Positions 16,121 through 22,711 of a stretch of 37,126 nt of DNA are shown piece by piece (the stretch's first letter is position 1; the number at the start of each line of letters is the position of its first letter). A program made the position numbers and the translations under genes. This DNA is from Metabacillus niabensis (lineage in GTDB: Bacteria; Bacillota; Bacilli; Bacillales; Bacillaceae). The stretch lies in the NCBI RefSeq assembly GCF_902829255.1, contig NZ_CADEPK010000006.1, positions 1 through 37,126 of the forward strand, given 5' to 3'. The notes beneath the pieces are model-generated. The model worked only from the letters and a program-made list of their open reading frames with translations. It was not told the DNA's origin and ran no database searches.

Positions 16121-16762
16121 TCACCCTCCGTTCGGTATCCGTATATTTACTTCTATCTCTTTATCATTTTTCTTAAAAAAACTAATGACCCCGCCTACTG
16201 CCTTAAGTCTTTTTTCAAGTGCCAACATAGTTAGATTTAGCCTTTCAAAGCGATCGATTTCTCCTTCCGAACCAAAAGAAAAATTCACTTTTACATATAA
16301 AGCCTCACCCCAAAGTCCGTATATCTCAACATGCTTTGGCAAGGAATTTGAAAAAGTCTGGTTCATAATCTCTTTAACGGTACGATACGCAATTAACTCA
16401 GTTAAAATTGGGTAATCCTTTTTATCTCCGAGTTCTTTAAACTCTACTACGAGCCCATATCGCTTCTCGATACTTATTAACAATGATTTCAACGCCCCAT
16501 CGATTCCTTTATGAAAGAATGGATGCACATCATTTGATAATATTCGTAGATCCTCTATCGTTCTTTTTGTTAAGTTTACCATGTCATCTATACCTAATCT
16601 ATCTTTGCTATCACCAGATTGTCTCTGTAAATATTGCAAATGATTAAATACTGCGTATAAGTTTTGGGCAATATCTTCATGGAGAAAGCTTGCTATCCCC
16701 TTTAATTCATTTTCATAGGCTTCAATGATGAGGGAATCCATTCGTTCTTGTTTGATATCCAT
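16121..16762 (-). CDS. degenerate HisKA_3-type kinase-like protein
   Basis: About 213 residues (ATG at 16762, with AGGTGG 5 nt upstream). The N-terminal half aligns with the HisKA_3 dimerisation domain of the kinase in the same operon: FLHEDIAQNLYAV here against ELHDGIGQNLYSL, with His28 retained but the following Asp changed to Glu. A recognisable X-box-like SNDVHPFFHKGIDGALKSL follows. The C-terminal half keeps the HATPase length and order, but the N-box (RTVKEIMNQ) has its Asn displaced, and the G1 and G2 glycines are lost (FGSEGEID and LNLTMLALE). It is therefore probably unable to bind ATP and may be a regulatory partner of the active kinase or a phosphatase. It is the first gene of the Fnr-box operon. 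Confidence 0.75.
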   Translation of the reverse strand: MDIKQERMDSLIIEAYENELKGIASFLHEDIAQNLYAVFNHLQYLQRQSGDSKDRLGIDDMVNLTKRTIEDLRILSNDVHPFFHKGIDGALKSLLISIEKRYGLVVEFKELGDKKDYPILTELIAYRTVKEIMNQTFSNSLPKHVEIYGLWGEALYVKVNFSFGSEGEIDRFERLNLTMLALEKRLKAVGGVISFFKKNDKEIEVNIRIPNGG

Positions 16763-16830
16763 AGTTTCCACCTTTATTCATGTATCATCTGATTAGGAAA
16801 GGAGTATGACTTGAAGTTTTACACATCCCC

Positions 16831-16836
16831 ATTATA
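16831..16836 (-). promoter_or_regulatory. -10 element of the two-component operon
   Basis: TATAAT on the minus strand with no recognisable -35 seventeen bases upstream, as expected for an activator-dependent promoter. The Fnr box is centred about 46 bp upstream of the implied start. Confidence 0.55.
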
Positions 16837-16862
16837 GTTTAATCGTCTAAGAGAATTTTGCA

Positions 16863-16878
16863 TGTGATCAATGTCACA
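16863..16878. promoter_or_regulatory. perfect Fnr box TGTGA-TCAATG-TCACA
   Basis: An exact match to the Bacillus Fnr consensus TGTGA-N6-TCACA, about 100 bp upstream of the first gene of the signalling operon and just upstream of a -35-less TATAAT. With fnr itself less than 4 kb away, Fnr activation of this operon is a strong prediction. Confidence 0.8.
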
Positions 16879-16918
16879 TCATTACTAGATTACAATATTG
16901 GAAGGGATGAAAAACAAA

Positions 16919-17049
16919 GGCTCTTTTCGTGGAGATTGTTATTTATAGCACTGCTCGGCGACTGCAAATGGTGTTGCCTAAAAGTGACTCATCGAGTGAA
17001 CGGGGGAACTAGAACACTCCATGAGTCCGCTTAAGAGCGAAAAACAGCC
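16919..17049. repeat. dispersed palindromic intergenic repeat, copy 1
   Basis: About 131 bp with imperfect terminal inverted repeats: GGCTCTTTTCG at the left and the complement of GGCTGTTTTTCGC at the right. Its left end (GGCTCTTTTC, seven variable bases, then TTGTT-x-TTT) recurs at 35067. It lies between the two-component operon and trpB and has no coding potential. Confidence 0.6.
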
Positions 17050-17053
17050 AATA

Positions 17054-17076
17054 GAAAAAAGGATGCCTTAGCACCC
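17054..17076 (-). terminator. rho-independent terminator of trpB
   Basis: On the minus strand GGGTGC-TAAG-GCATCC (one G-U pair) followed by TTTTTT, directly after the trpB stop. Confidence 0.85.
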
Positions 17077-17084
17077 CTATTAGC

Positions 17085-18254
17085 TTATTTATCTTTAATC
17101 ATTTTGTAAACTTGCTCAACATCTTTATCTCCACGGCCTGAAAGATTAACAATAATTACATCTTCCTTATCAAGGGTTTTCGCTAATTTGAGCGCATAAG
17201 CAACCGCATGTGCACTTTCTAACGCTGGGATAATCCCCTCGACTTTTGATAATAACTGAAATGCTTCTAATGCTTCCTGACCTTTAATTGTGACATACTG
17301 TGCCCTGTTGGATGTTTTTAAATAACTATGCTCAGGACCAATTCCTGGATAATCTAAACCAGCAGCAATTGAGTAGGTTGGTTGTGGTTCACCTTTTTCA
17401 TCTAACAGTGTTAAGCATTTAAAACCATGGATAACAGCAGGAACGCCCTTTGTTAACGTAGGGGCTTCCTCAGGCTCTACCCCAATAAGCTGAACATCCT
17501 CTTCATCTATATAATGGGCAAACGAACCTATCGCATTGCTGCCACCACCAGCAACAGCAACTACTGCAGTTGGTAGCTTACCTTCCTTTTCAAGAATTTG
17601 CTTTTTTGATTCTTTGCTTATAATCGATTGGAAATACTTCACCATTGTTGGGAATGGATGAGGTCCTACTGCCGATCCTAGTAAATAAAACGTATTTTCG
17701 TAGTTTTGCACTAGGTCATTTAACGCTTCATCAACAGCATCTTTTAAGCGTCCCTGACCTTTTTCAACTGGGATAACCTTTGCCCCTAATAGTTCCATTC
17801 GAAACACATTTAATGCTTGTCTCTCTGTATCAAGCTTACCCATGTAAATCGTGCAATCCATTCCACCAACAATTGCACATGCTGTTGCCGTCGCAACCCC
17901 GTGCTGACCTGCACCAGTTTCAGCAATGATCCGAGTCGCTCCCATTCGTTTCGCTAATAGGATTTGCCCGATTGCATTATTGATTTTATGAGCACCTGTA
18001 TGATTTAAATCTTCTCGTTTTAAATAAATTTTCGCTCCGCCAACATGTCTCGTTAAATTCTCTGCAAATGTTAGTGGATTTTCTCGGCCAATATATTCTT
18101 TCATATAGTAATCAAATTCTTCGATAAATTCTGGGTCATTTTTATATTTTTCAAAGTTGTCATCCAAAATCTTTAATACATTATTTAATTCATCTGGTAC
18201 AAAGCTTCCACCAAATTCTCCAAAATAACCTTTTTCTGCAACTTGTTTAGACAT
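17085..18254 (-). CDS. trpB: tryptophan synthase beta chain (orphan)
   Basis: A 389-residue PLP enzyme that condenses indole with serine to tryptophan. PLP Lys90 lies in NHTGAHKINNA, catalytic Glu112 in ETGAGQHG, and the phosphate-binding loop is GGGSNAIG. Length and N-terminus fit the TrpB1 class. It stands alone: no trpA or other trp gene is near, and terminators flank it. AAAGGAG lies 8 nt before the ATG, and an extended -10 (TGATATAAT) lies upstream. It may be a second trpB copy for indole salvage, or the trp genes may be dispersed; the window cannot tell. Confidence 0.96.
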   Translation of the reverse strand: MSKQVAEKGYFGEFGGSFVPDELNNVLKILDDNFEKYKNDPEFIEEFDYYMKEYIGRENPLTFAENLTRHVGGAKIYLKREDLNHTGAHKINNAIGQILLAKRMGATRIIAETGAGQHGVATATACAIVGGMDCTIYMGKLDTERQALNVFRMELLGAKVIPVEKGQGRLKDAVDEALNDLVQNYENTFYLLGSAVGPHPFPTMVKYFQSIISKESKKQILEKEGKLPTAVVAVAGGGSNAIGSFAHYIDEEDVQLIGVEPEEAPTLTKGVPAVIHGFKCLTLLDEKGEPQPTYSIAAGLDYPGIGPEHSYLKTSNRAQYVTIKGQEALEAFQLLSKVEGIIPALESAHAVAYALKLAKTLDKEDVIIVNLSGRGDKDVEQVYKMIKDK

Positions 18255-18299
18255 ATTGGATTCTCCTTTTAAAATATCGAATTTTCAGAATATAAATTC

Positions 18300-18305
18300 A
18301 TTATA
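18300..18305 (-). promoter_or_regulatory. extended -10 of trpB
   Basis: TG-A-TATAAT on the minus strand, 46 bp before the trpB start, with only a weak -35. No T-box or tandem Trp codons were seen between it and the gene. Confidence 0.5.
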
Positions 18306-18333
18306 TCATTAAAGAAGAAAGGTTTGTCCCACA

Positions 18334-18429
18334 TTATGCACTAATTTCAAATAAGCACCAAAGGATTAGACCAAATAAAATTGCATTCGTCCATAAAAGA
18401 AAATGTAGATATGAATTCGCCTTTCTCAT
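18334..18429 (-). CDS. 31-residue single-span membrane peptide
   Basis: A short open frame, MRKANSYLHFLLWTN followed by a hydrophobic helix (AILFGLILWCLFE) and a short tail. AAGGAG lies 11 nt before the ATG. The positive N-terminus and single hydrophobic segment are typical of small membrane proteins. It lies upstream of trpB in the same direction, with trpB's own -10 between them. I do not recognise a family. It could also be chance, although the Shine-Dalgarno, start and composition agree. The rest of 18430-18555 shows nothing. Confidence 0.5.
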   Translation of the reverse strand: MRKANSYLHFLLWTNAILFGLILWCLFEISA

Positions 18430-18555
18430 AGAAAAAAACACTCCTTAGCCATTGCATTCTACCTGTAAGACGAATGAATTTCAGGATTGTTACAACTTTT
18501 TTTATTTTTTATTTCAAAATTTTTTTGGTGAGGCGAACTATAAAATCTTTTAAAC

Positions 18556-18588
18556 GAAAAAAAAACGGAACCGTTAGGATCCGTTTTT
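18556..18588 (-). terminator. rho-independent terminator of the prsA-like gene
   Basis: On the minus strand AAAAACGGATCC-TAAC-GGTTCCGTTTTT (one mismatch) continuing into a run of T, just after the foldase stop codon. Confidence 0.88.
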
Positions 18589-18597
18589 CAAAAGAGC

Positions 18598-19581
18598 TTA
18601 TTTATCTGTTTTCTCAGTTGATTCAGATGATGATGAATCTTCTTTATCAGCTGAATCTGTTGATTTTTCAGTTGAAGACTCTTCTTTCTCTTTCTTATCA
18701 TCAGTTAAATAATTTTTAATATCATAATCTTCTTTTTTATCTTCTAACCAAGTTGGGTATTCTGTTTGAAGCTTTTGTTGGAATAAAGTATCTTTAATTT
18801 CCTCTTTACTCTTTTCAAAGTTTGCTTCTTCAGCTTCCTGTTTATCTGTTACTTTAATAATGTGATACCCATAATCAGATTTAACTGGTGCTGAGATTTC
18901 GCCAACTTTCATTGAAAAAGCCTTATCTTCAAATGCTTTAACCATTGCGCCTTTACCAAAGAAGCCTAGGTCACCGCCATTTTGTGCTGTTCCTGTATCA
19001 GTTGAATATTCCTTAGCTAGCTCAGCAAAATCTCCACCTTCATCAAGCTTCTTTTTCACTTCGTTAGCTGTTTTCTCATCCGCAACTAAAATATGACTTG
19101 CTTTTACTTGCTCTTCTTTAGCAAATTCTGCTTTGTTTTCATCAAAAAATGTTTTCATTTCTTCATCTGTAATTTTGATTTTTGATTCTAATAATTTTTC
19201 AATTTGAAGATTTGTTTTAATGTTATCCTTTAAATCATCTTCAGAAATACCGTTTGTTGCAAGAGCAGATTGGTATGCTTCCTCGCCACCAACGCTATCG
19301 ACTGTCTTTTTAAGCTCTTCATCAATTTCTTTATCAGTAATCTTAACCTTTTGTTTTTCAGCTTCTTGTTCAATAATGTTTTTCGTAATTAAAGAATCTA
19401 GCGCAGCCTCACCGTTTTGCTCGACGAAATACGTATATAAATCATCCTTTGTTATGGATTCCTTCCCAACCTTTGCTACAACATCACTTTTTGTTGATAG
19501 AAAGATAAAAACTGCAATTGCTACTACTACAAGTACCGCTAAAATACCTAGAGTTTTTTTGCTAGAAATCAATTTCTCCAT
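18598..19581 (-). CDS. prsA: PrsA-like peptidyl-prolyl isomerase, membrane-anchored (parvulin type)
   Basis: A 327-residue extracytoplasmic foldase that helps secreted proteins fold after translocation. An N-terminal helix (about 11-29, LGILAVLVVVAIAVFIFL) lacks a lipobox Cys, so it should stay as a transmembrane anchor, unlike the lipoprotein PrsA of Bacillus subtilis. A SurA-like N region (about 30-135) is followed by the PpiC/rotamase domain (about 136-250, starting ASHILVADE with GGDLGFFGKG and YGYHIIKV) and an unusual Ser/Glu/Lys/Asp-rich tail from about 292. AAGGAG is 10 nt before the ATG. It lies downstream of a two-component pair whose binding site may be in its promoter. Confidence 0.88.
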   Translation of the reverse strand: MEKLISSKKTLGILAVLVVVAIAVFIFLSTKSDVVAKVGKESITKDDLYTYFVEQNGEAALDSLITKNIIEQEAEKQKVKITDKEIDEELKKTVDSVGGEEAYQSALATNGISEDDLKDNIKTNLQIEKLLESKIKITDEEMKTFFDENKAEFAKEEQVKASHILVADEKTANEVKKKLDEGGDFAELAKEYSTDTGTAQNGGDLGFFGKGAMVKAFEDKAFSMKVGEISAPVKSDYGYHIIKVTDKQEAEEANFEKSKEEIKDTLFQQKLQTEYPTWLEDKKEDYDIKNYLTDDKKEKEESSTEKSTDSADKEDSSSSESTEKTDK

Positions 19582-19620
19582 TCTGTATTATCTCCTTAAT
19601 ATGAATTCTACTATTTTTCT

Positions 19621-19653
19621 ATTGTACAGAATAAATATGAATAAACTATGAAC
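19621..19653 (-). promoter_or_regulatory. prsA-like promoter with three phased TTCATA-type repeats
   Basis: On the minus strand, TTCATAGTTTA-TTCATATTTA-TTC gives TTC starts spaced 11 and 10 bp, the one-helical-turn phasing of OmpR-family sites. It is followed by a -10-like TACAAT (19621-19626). No canonical -35 is present. The adjacent OmpR-type regulator is the obvious candidate to bind it. Confidence 0.45.
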
Positions 19654-19705
19654 AAACCTTAAAAAATCTAAAAAGTTTGTACCAGCATTTCATATTTTAC
19701 ATGAA

Positions 19706-21109
19706 TTACCCATGAATTGGAATGATAATTGAAAACTTTGTTCCCTTATTTTGTGTACTTTCAATGAAAATTTCACCATTATGAAGCTCTACTAATCGCT
19801 TTACGATCGATAACCCTAAACCAAATTCACCAAATTGATTACTTGTCCTTGAAATATCAGCTTTATAAAATCTTCGCCAAATAAACTCAATTTCCTGCTT
19901 ATCCATTCCAATTCCCGTATCCTCAATTTCAATCATCGTAACATCATCCAATTGTTTTCCCCGGAGCCACACCGTTCCTTCATTTGTAAATTGGATGCTG
20001 TTTTTTGTTATATTAATTAAAATTTGGATAAGACGATCATAGTCTGCATAAACGATACTTTTTTCATCAACATCTAATTTTAATTCAATTCCTTTATTCT
20101 CTGCTTGTTGGTATAAATGATCTTTAATGATCTCTAAAACCTCACTAAGAAGAATGTTCTCTCTATTAAGCTTGACTTGGTTTGAGCGAATTCGTTCATA
20201 ATCTAAGTTTTCATTCACAAGCCGTATAAGTCTTCTTGTTTCCTGACTTATTAATTGAACCCCTTTTTCCTTTTCAGCCTCTGGAATCATATCGTTTTTT
20301 AAGCCTTCAATTAAACCGCTTATCGTCGTTAACGGCGTCCGCATTTCATGAGATACATCTGCAATAAACTGACGACGTCGTTTTTCAAGACTATCAATTT
20401 CTTCATTTTGCGCCCTTAATTTAGTGATCATTTCATTAAAGTCATTGGCCATTTCACCAATTTCATCAAAATTCGTTGAAGGAATATCGACATCATAGTT
20501 TCCTTGAGCAATTTTCGATGTCGCCTTACGAATTTTTTCGATCCGATTCACATGAACCTTAGAAAGCAACCAACTAAGTAAAAAGGAAACTGATAAGGCA
20601 ATAAGGACGGTATATAACAAATAGCGATTTAATTCACTAATCATTTCCCTTGTGCCGCTAATCGGTGAAATGAGTAAAATTCCTCCCGCCATTTCACCGC
20701 GATTAATGTATGGAATCGCAACTAATGATACCTCTTGGTCCGCCCATTTAATATTATGCTTTGTGACGACCTTTTCCCCGCTTGTAAGCTTTCTCCAATC
20801 CTCCTCAGTTACACTTGCTATTGGTGAATTAGGAGCGATTGAATAAACAATTCGTCCACTTCGATCAAATATACTAAAAAACACGTCTTGTGAGCTTAAG
20901 ACATGCTGATATTGTGCAAGAACATATTCCTCACCAATCTGCTCAAAGTCATATAATATGTTTTCACCATACTTAGTTAAATCAGAGACTTTATTTTCAT
21001 AAACAAGATTTTCGACATAATGAGTAAATAATAGGCTCAATATTAAAAACGCAATGATGATGATGCTAATATGACTTAAAATAAGCTGATAAATATATTT
21101 AATTCTCAT
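19706..21109 (-). CDS. HAMP-domain sensor histidine kinase
   Basis: About 467 residues (from MRIKYIYQLIL). Two membrane helices (about 10-29 and 163-183) flank an extracytoplasmic sensing domain of about 130 residues, then HAMP (about 184-236), HisKA with His254 (FIADVSHEMRTPL) and HATPase with N-box ITKNSIQ, G1 DTGIGMD and G2 FGLGLSI. The frame is open to a GTG at 21145; ATG codons at 21127 and 21109 are alternatives, and 21109, overlapping the regulator's end by 11 bp, is chosen though its Shine-Dalgarno is weak. It pairs with the upstream OmpR-type regulator. Its neighbour suggests envelope or secretion stress sensing, an inference. Confidence 0.92.
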   Translation of the reverse strand: MRIKYIYQLILSHISIIIIAFLILSLLFTHYVENLVYENKVSDLTKYGENILYDFEQIGEEYVLAQYQHVLSSQDVFFSIFDRSGRIVYSIAPNSPIASVTEEDWRKLTSGEKVVTKHNIKWADQEVSLVAIPYINRGEMAGGILLISPISGTREMISELNRYLLYTVLIALSVSFLLSWLLSKVHVNRIEKIRKATSKIAQGNYDVDIPSTNFDEIGEMANDFNEMITKLRAQNEEIDSLEKRRRQFIADVSHEMRTPLTTISGLIEGLKNDMIPEAEKEKGVQLISQETRRLIRLVNENLDYERIRSNQVKLNRENILLSEVLEIIKDHLYQQAENKGIELKLDVDEKSIVYADYDRLIQILINITKNSIQFTNEGTVWLRGKQLDDVTMIEIEDTGIGMDKQEIEFIWRRFYKADISRTSNQFGEFGLGLSIVKRLVELHNGEIFIESTQNKGTKFSIIIPIHG

Positions 21110-21803
21110 CTTCTTTAACCGACTCATCAAACTTATAACCAACACCCCAAACAGTATGGAAAAATGGTTGCGAAGGTGTTTCGATTTTTTTCCGTAATCG
21201 TTTTATATGAACATCAACGGTTCGTTCATCTCCATAAAATTGATAGCCCCAAACTCTCTCTAAAAGCTGATCCCTTGTGAAGACTTGCCGTGGATTTTTT
21301 AAAAAATAATATAGCAAATCGAACTCTTTTGGCGTGAGGTTTTCGATTTTCTTTCCTTGTAAAAATACCTCTCTCGTTGTCTTGCTTATTTTAAAAAACT
21401 CTGTTTCTAAAAAAGAGGACTGTTGCTTCTGCTCCTGATCAGCTGCTTGGTAACGGCGGGTGACTGCTTTAATTCTAGCCATCAGTGCCAATGGACTAAA
21501 TGGCTTTGTGACATAATCATCTGCTCCCATTTCAAGACCTAGCACTTGCTCAGACTCGCTATCCTTTGCCGTAAGGATAATAATTGGCACTGTGCTTTCC
21601 TCTCTAATTTTGCGACAGAGTGTTACCCCATCCATTCCAGGAAGCATCCAATCTAAAATGATTAAATCCCATTCCGCTTCCTTAAATCTTTTATATCCTT
21701 CAAGACCATCCTGAACAAATTCCCCGCTAATCTCTTCCTTCGAAAAAAACATTTCAATCATTGAGCACACACTTAAATTATCTTCAACAACTAATACTTT
21801 CAT
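21099..21803 (-). CDS. OmpR/PhoB-family response regulator
   Basis: A 234-residue protein with a receiver domain (acidic pocket EDN at 7-9, phospho-acceptor Asp51 in LIILDWMLPG, Lys in TKPFSP) and a C-terminal winged helix (LTPKEFDLLYYFLKNP ... RTVDVHIKRLRKKI ... GVGYKF). AGGTGG lies 3 nt before the ATG. It overlaps the start of its kinase, so the pair is translationally coupled. An 11-bp palindrome is found 19 bp upstream of its start. Confidence 0.95.
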   Translation of the reverse strand: MKVLVVEDNLSVCSMIEMFFSKEEISGEFVQDGLEGYKRFKEAEWDLIILDWMLPGMDGVTLCRKIREESTVPIIILTAKDSESEQVLGLEMGADDYVTKPFSPLALMARIKAVTRRYQAADQEQKQQSSFLETEFFKISKTTREVFLQGKKIENLTPKEFDLLYYFLKNPRQVFTRDQLLERVWGYQFYGDERTVDVHIKRLRKKIETPSQPFFHTVWGVGYKFDESVKEDEN

Positions 21804-21821
21804 TTTCCACCTACCGTTTAT

Positions 21822-21832
21822 GTAACTGTTAC
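21822..21832. promoter_or_regulatory. 11-bp palindrome GTAAC-T-GTTAC upstream of the response regulator
   Basis: A perfect palindrome close to the start codon. It is a possible operator, or a chance match given its length. Confidence 0.3.
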
Positions 21833-21876
21833 TACTCTACATACCCATTTTAGCCTTTTCTTAGACAAGCTACAAC

Positions 21877-22150
21877 GAAAAGCGGAAGCGCCTCGTTTAG
21901 CCCCGACAAGCATAAGACACATAGGAATTGAAGGTGCCCTTTTCCTTCTATTCCTATGTGTCTTATGACCTCGAGGGGCTAGGTGCTGGAGCTAGACATC
22001 TCGAAAAGCGGAAGCGCCTTGCTCAGCCCCGACAAGCATAAGACAAGAAAGATTGGAAGGTGCTCTTTTCCTTCTATTCCTATGTGGCTTATGACCTCGA
22101 GGGGCTAGGCGTTGCAGCTAGACATCTCGAAAAGCGGAAGCGCCAGCTTA
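21877..22150. repeat. tandem hairpin repeat, two copies plus a partial third, period 126 bp
   Basis: Unit starts at GAAAAGCGGAAGCGCC (21877, 22003 and, truncated, 22129). Each full unit contains AGCCCCGACAAGCATAAGAC on the left and GACCTCGAGGGGCT on the right. In unit 1 the arms CATAAGACACATAGGAAT / ATTCCTATGTGTCTTATG form a perfect 18-bp stem. In unit 2 the left arm has diverged, so the stem is largely lost. From memory, this unit resembles an abundant intergenic repeat of Bacillus-group genomes. No gene is seen in 21804-22276. Confidence 0.85.
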
Positions 22151-22221
22151 GTCTCAGTCTAATACAACATAGATTATTACTAGACATAACGGTAATCAAG
22201 TAATCTATATTTTTCCACACA

Positions 22222-22249
22222 AAAAAGACCCCATAAATGGAGTCTTTTT
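22222..22249 (-). terminator. rho-independent terminator of the first cold-shock gene
   Basis: AAAAAGACCCC-ATAAAT-GGAGTCTTTTT, an 11-bp stem with one mismatch. A/T runs on both sides allow function in either direction. Confidence 0.85.
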
Positions 22250-22276
22250 ATAAGAGCTGCTTATGCAGCGTTAAGC

Positions 22277-22474
22277 TTATTTTTGTACGTTAGCAGCTTG
22301 TGGTCCACGAGCTCCTTGCTCAACTTCAAAAGTTACTGTTTGGCCTTCTTCTAAAGTTTTGAAGCCTTCGCCTTGGATAGCAGAGAAGTGTACGAATACA
22401 TCGTCTTGACCTTCAACTTCGATAAATCCAAAACCTTTTTCTGAGTTAAACCATTTTACTTTACCTTCTAACAT
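22277..22474 (-). CDS. CspA-family cold-shock protein (copy 1)
   Basis: A 65-residue single-strand nucleic-acid-binding OB-fold protein and RNA chaperone. RNP1 (KGFGFIEV) and RNP2 (DVFVHFSAI) are intact. The frame extends 12 codons upstream, but AGGAGG at normal spacing and the conserved [10 protein letters not shown] start select the ATG at 22474. The mRNA has a leader of about 128 nt, as is typical for cold-shock genes. A second copy with very similar sequence lies at 36520. Confidence 0.97.
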   Translation of the reverse strand: MLEGKVKWFNSEKGFGFIEVEGQDDVFVHFSAIQGEGFKTLEEGQTVTFEVEQGARGPQAANVQK

Positions 22475-22488
22475 TGCTTTTCCTCCTG

Positions 22489-22509
22489 TGTGGAATGAAT
22501 ATGTCCACA
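22489..22509 (-). promoter_or_regulatory. leader hairpin next to the csp ribosome binding site
   Basis: TGTGGA / TCCACA, a 6-bp stem with a 9-nt loop, immediately upstream of AGGAGG. It could modulate translation with temperature. The second csp gene has an analogous stem. Confidence 0.45.
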
Positions 22510-22609
22510 TGTATTACTATTCTTGCTAGACAACGATCGTTTTAAGAGGAGGAAACTTTTGAAGCAACTTCCATCTAACATCCTTATCCGAACAAAAATA
22601 ATTACTTTC

Positions 22610-22638
22610 ATTCTATCACCAATTGGAAACGAATGCAA
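22610..22638 (-). promoter_or_regulatory. sigma-A promoter of the first cold-shock gene
   Basis: TTGCAT, a 17-bp spacer and TAGAAT on the minus strand, implying a leader of about 128 nt. Confidence 0.65.
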
Positions 22639-22711
22639 GGATAGAAAAGTCCCTTTACCATATATTCTAATAGGTATTATCTCTCAATTTTTCCCATTAA
22701 CCATTGCTACT

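Noticed and set aside
16121-16762. simple truncation or frameshift of a complete histidine kinase
   Set aside because: The frame is intact from a good ribosome binding site to a stop tightly coupled to the next gene, and it retains the full HATPase length with coherent substitutions, which fits a maintained pseudokinase better than random decay.
21877-22150. CRISPR array
   Set aside because: The repeat unit is 126 bp with internal dyad symmetry, there are no short repeats separated by unique spacers, and no cas genes are present.
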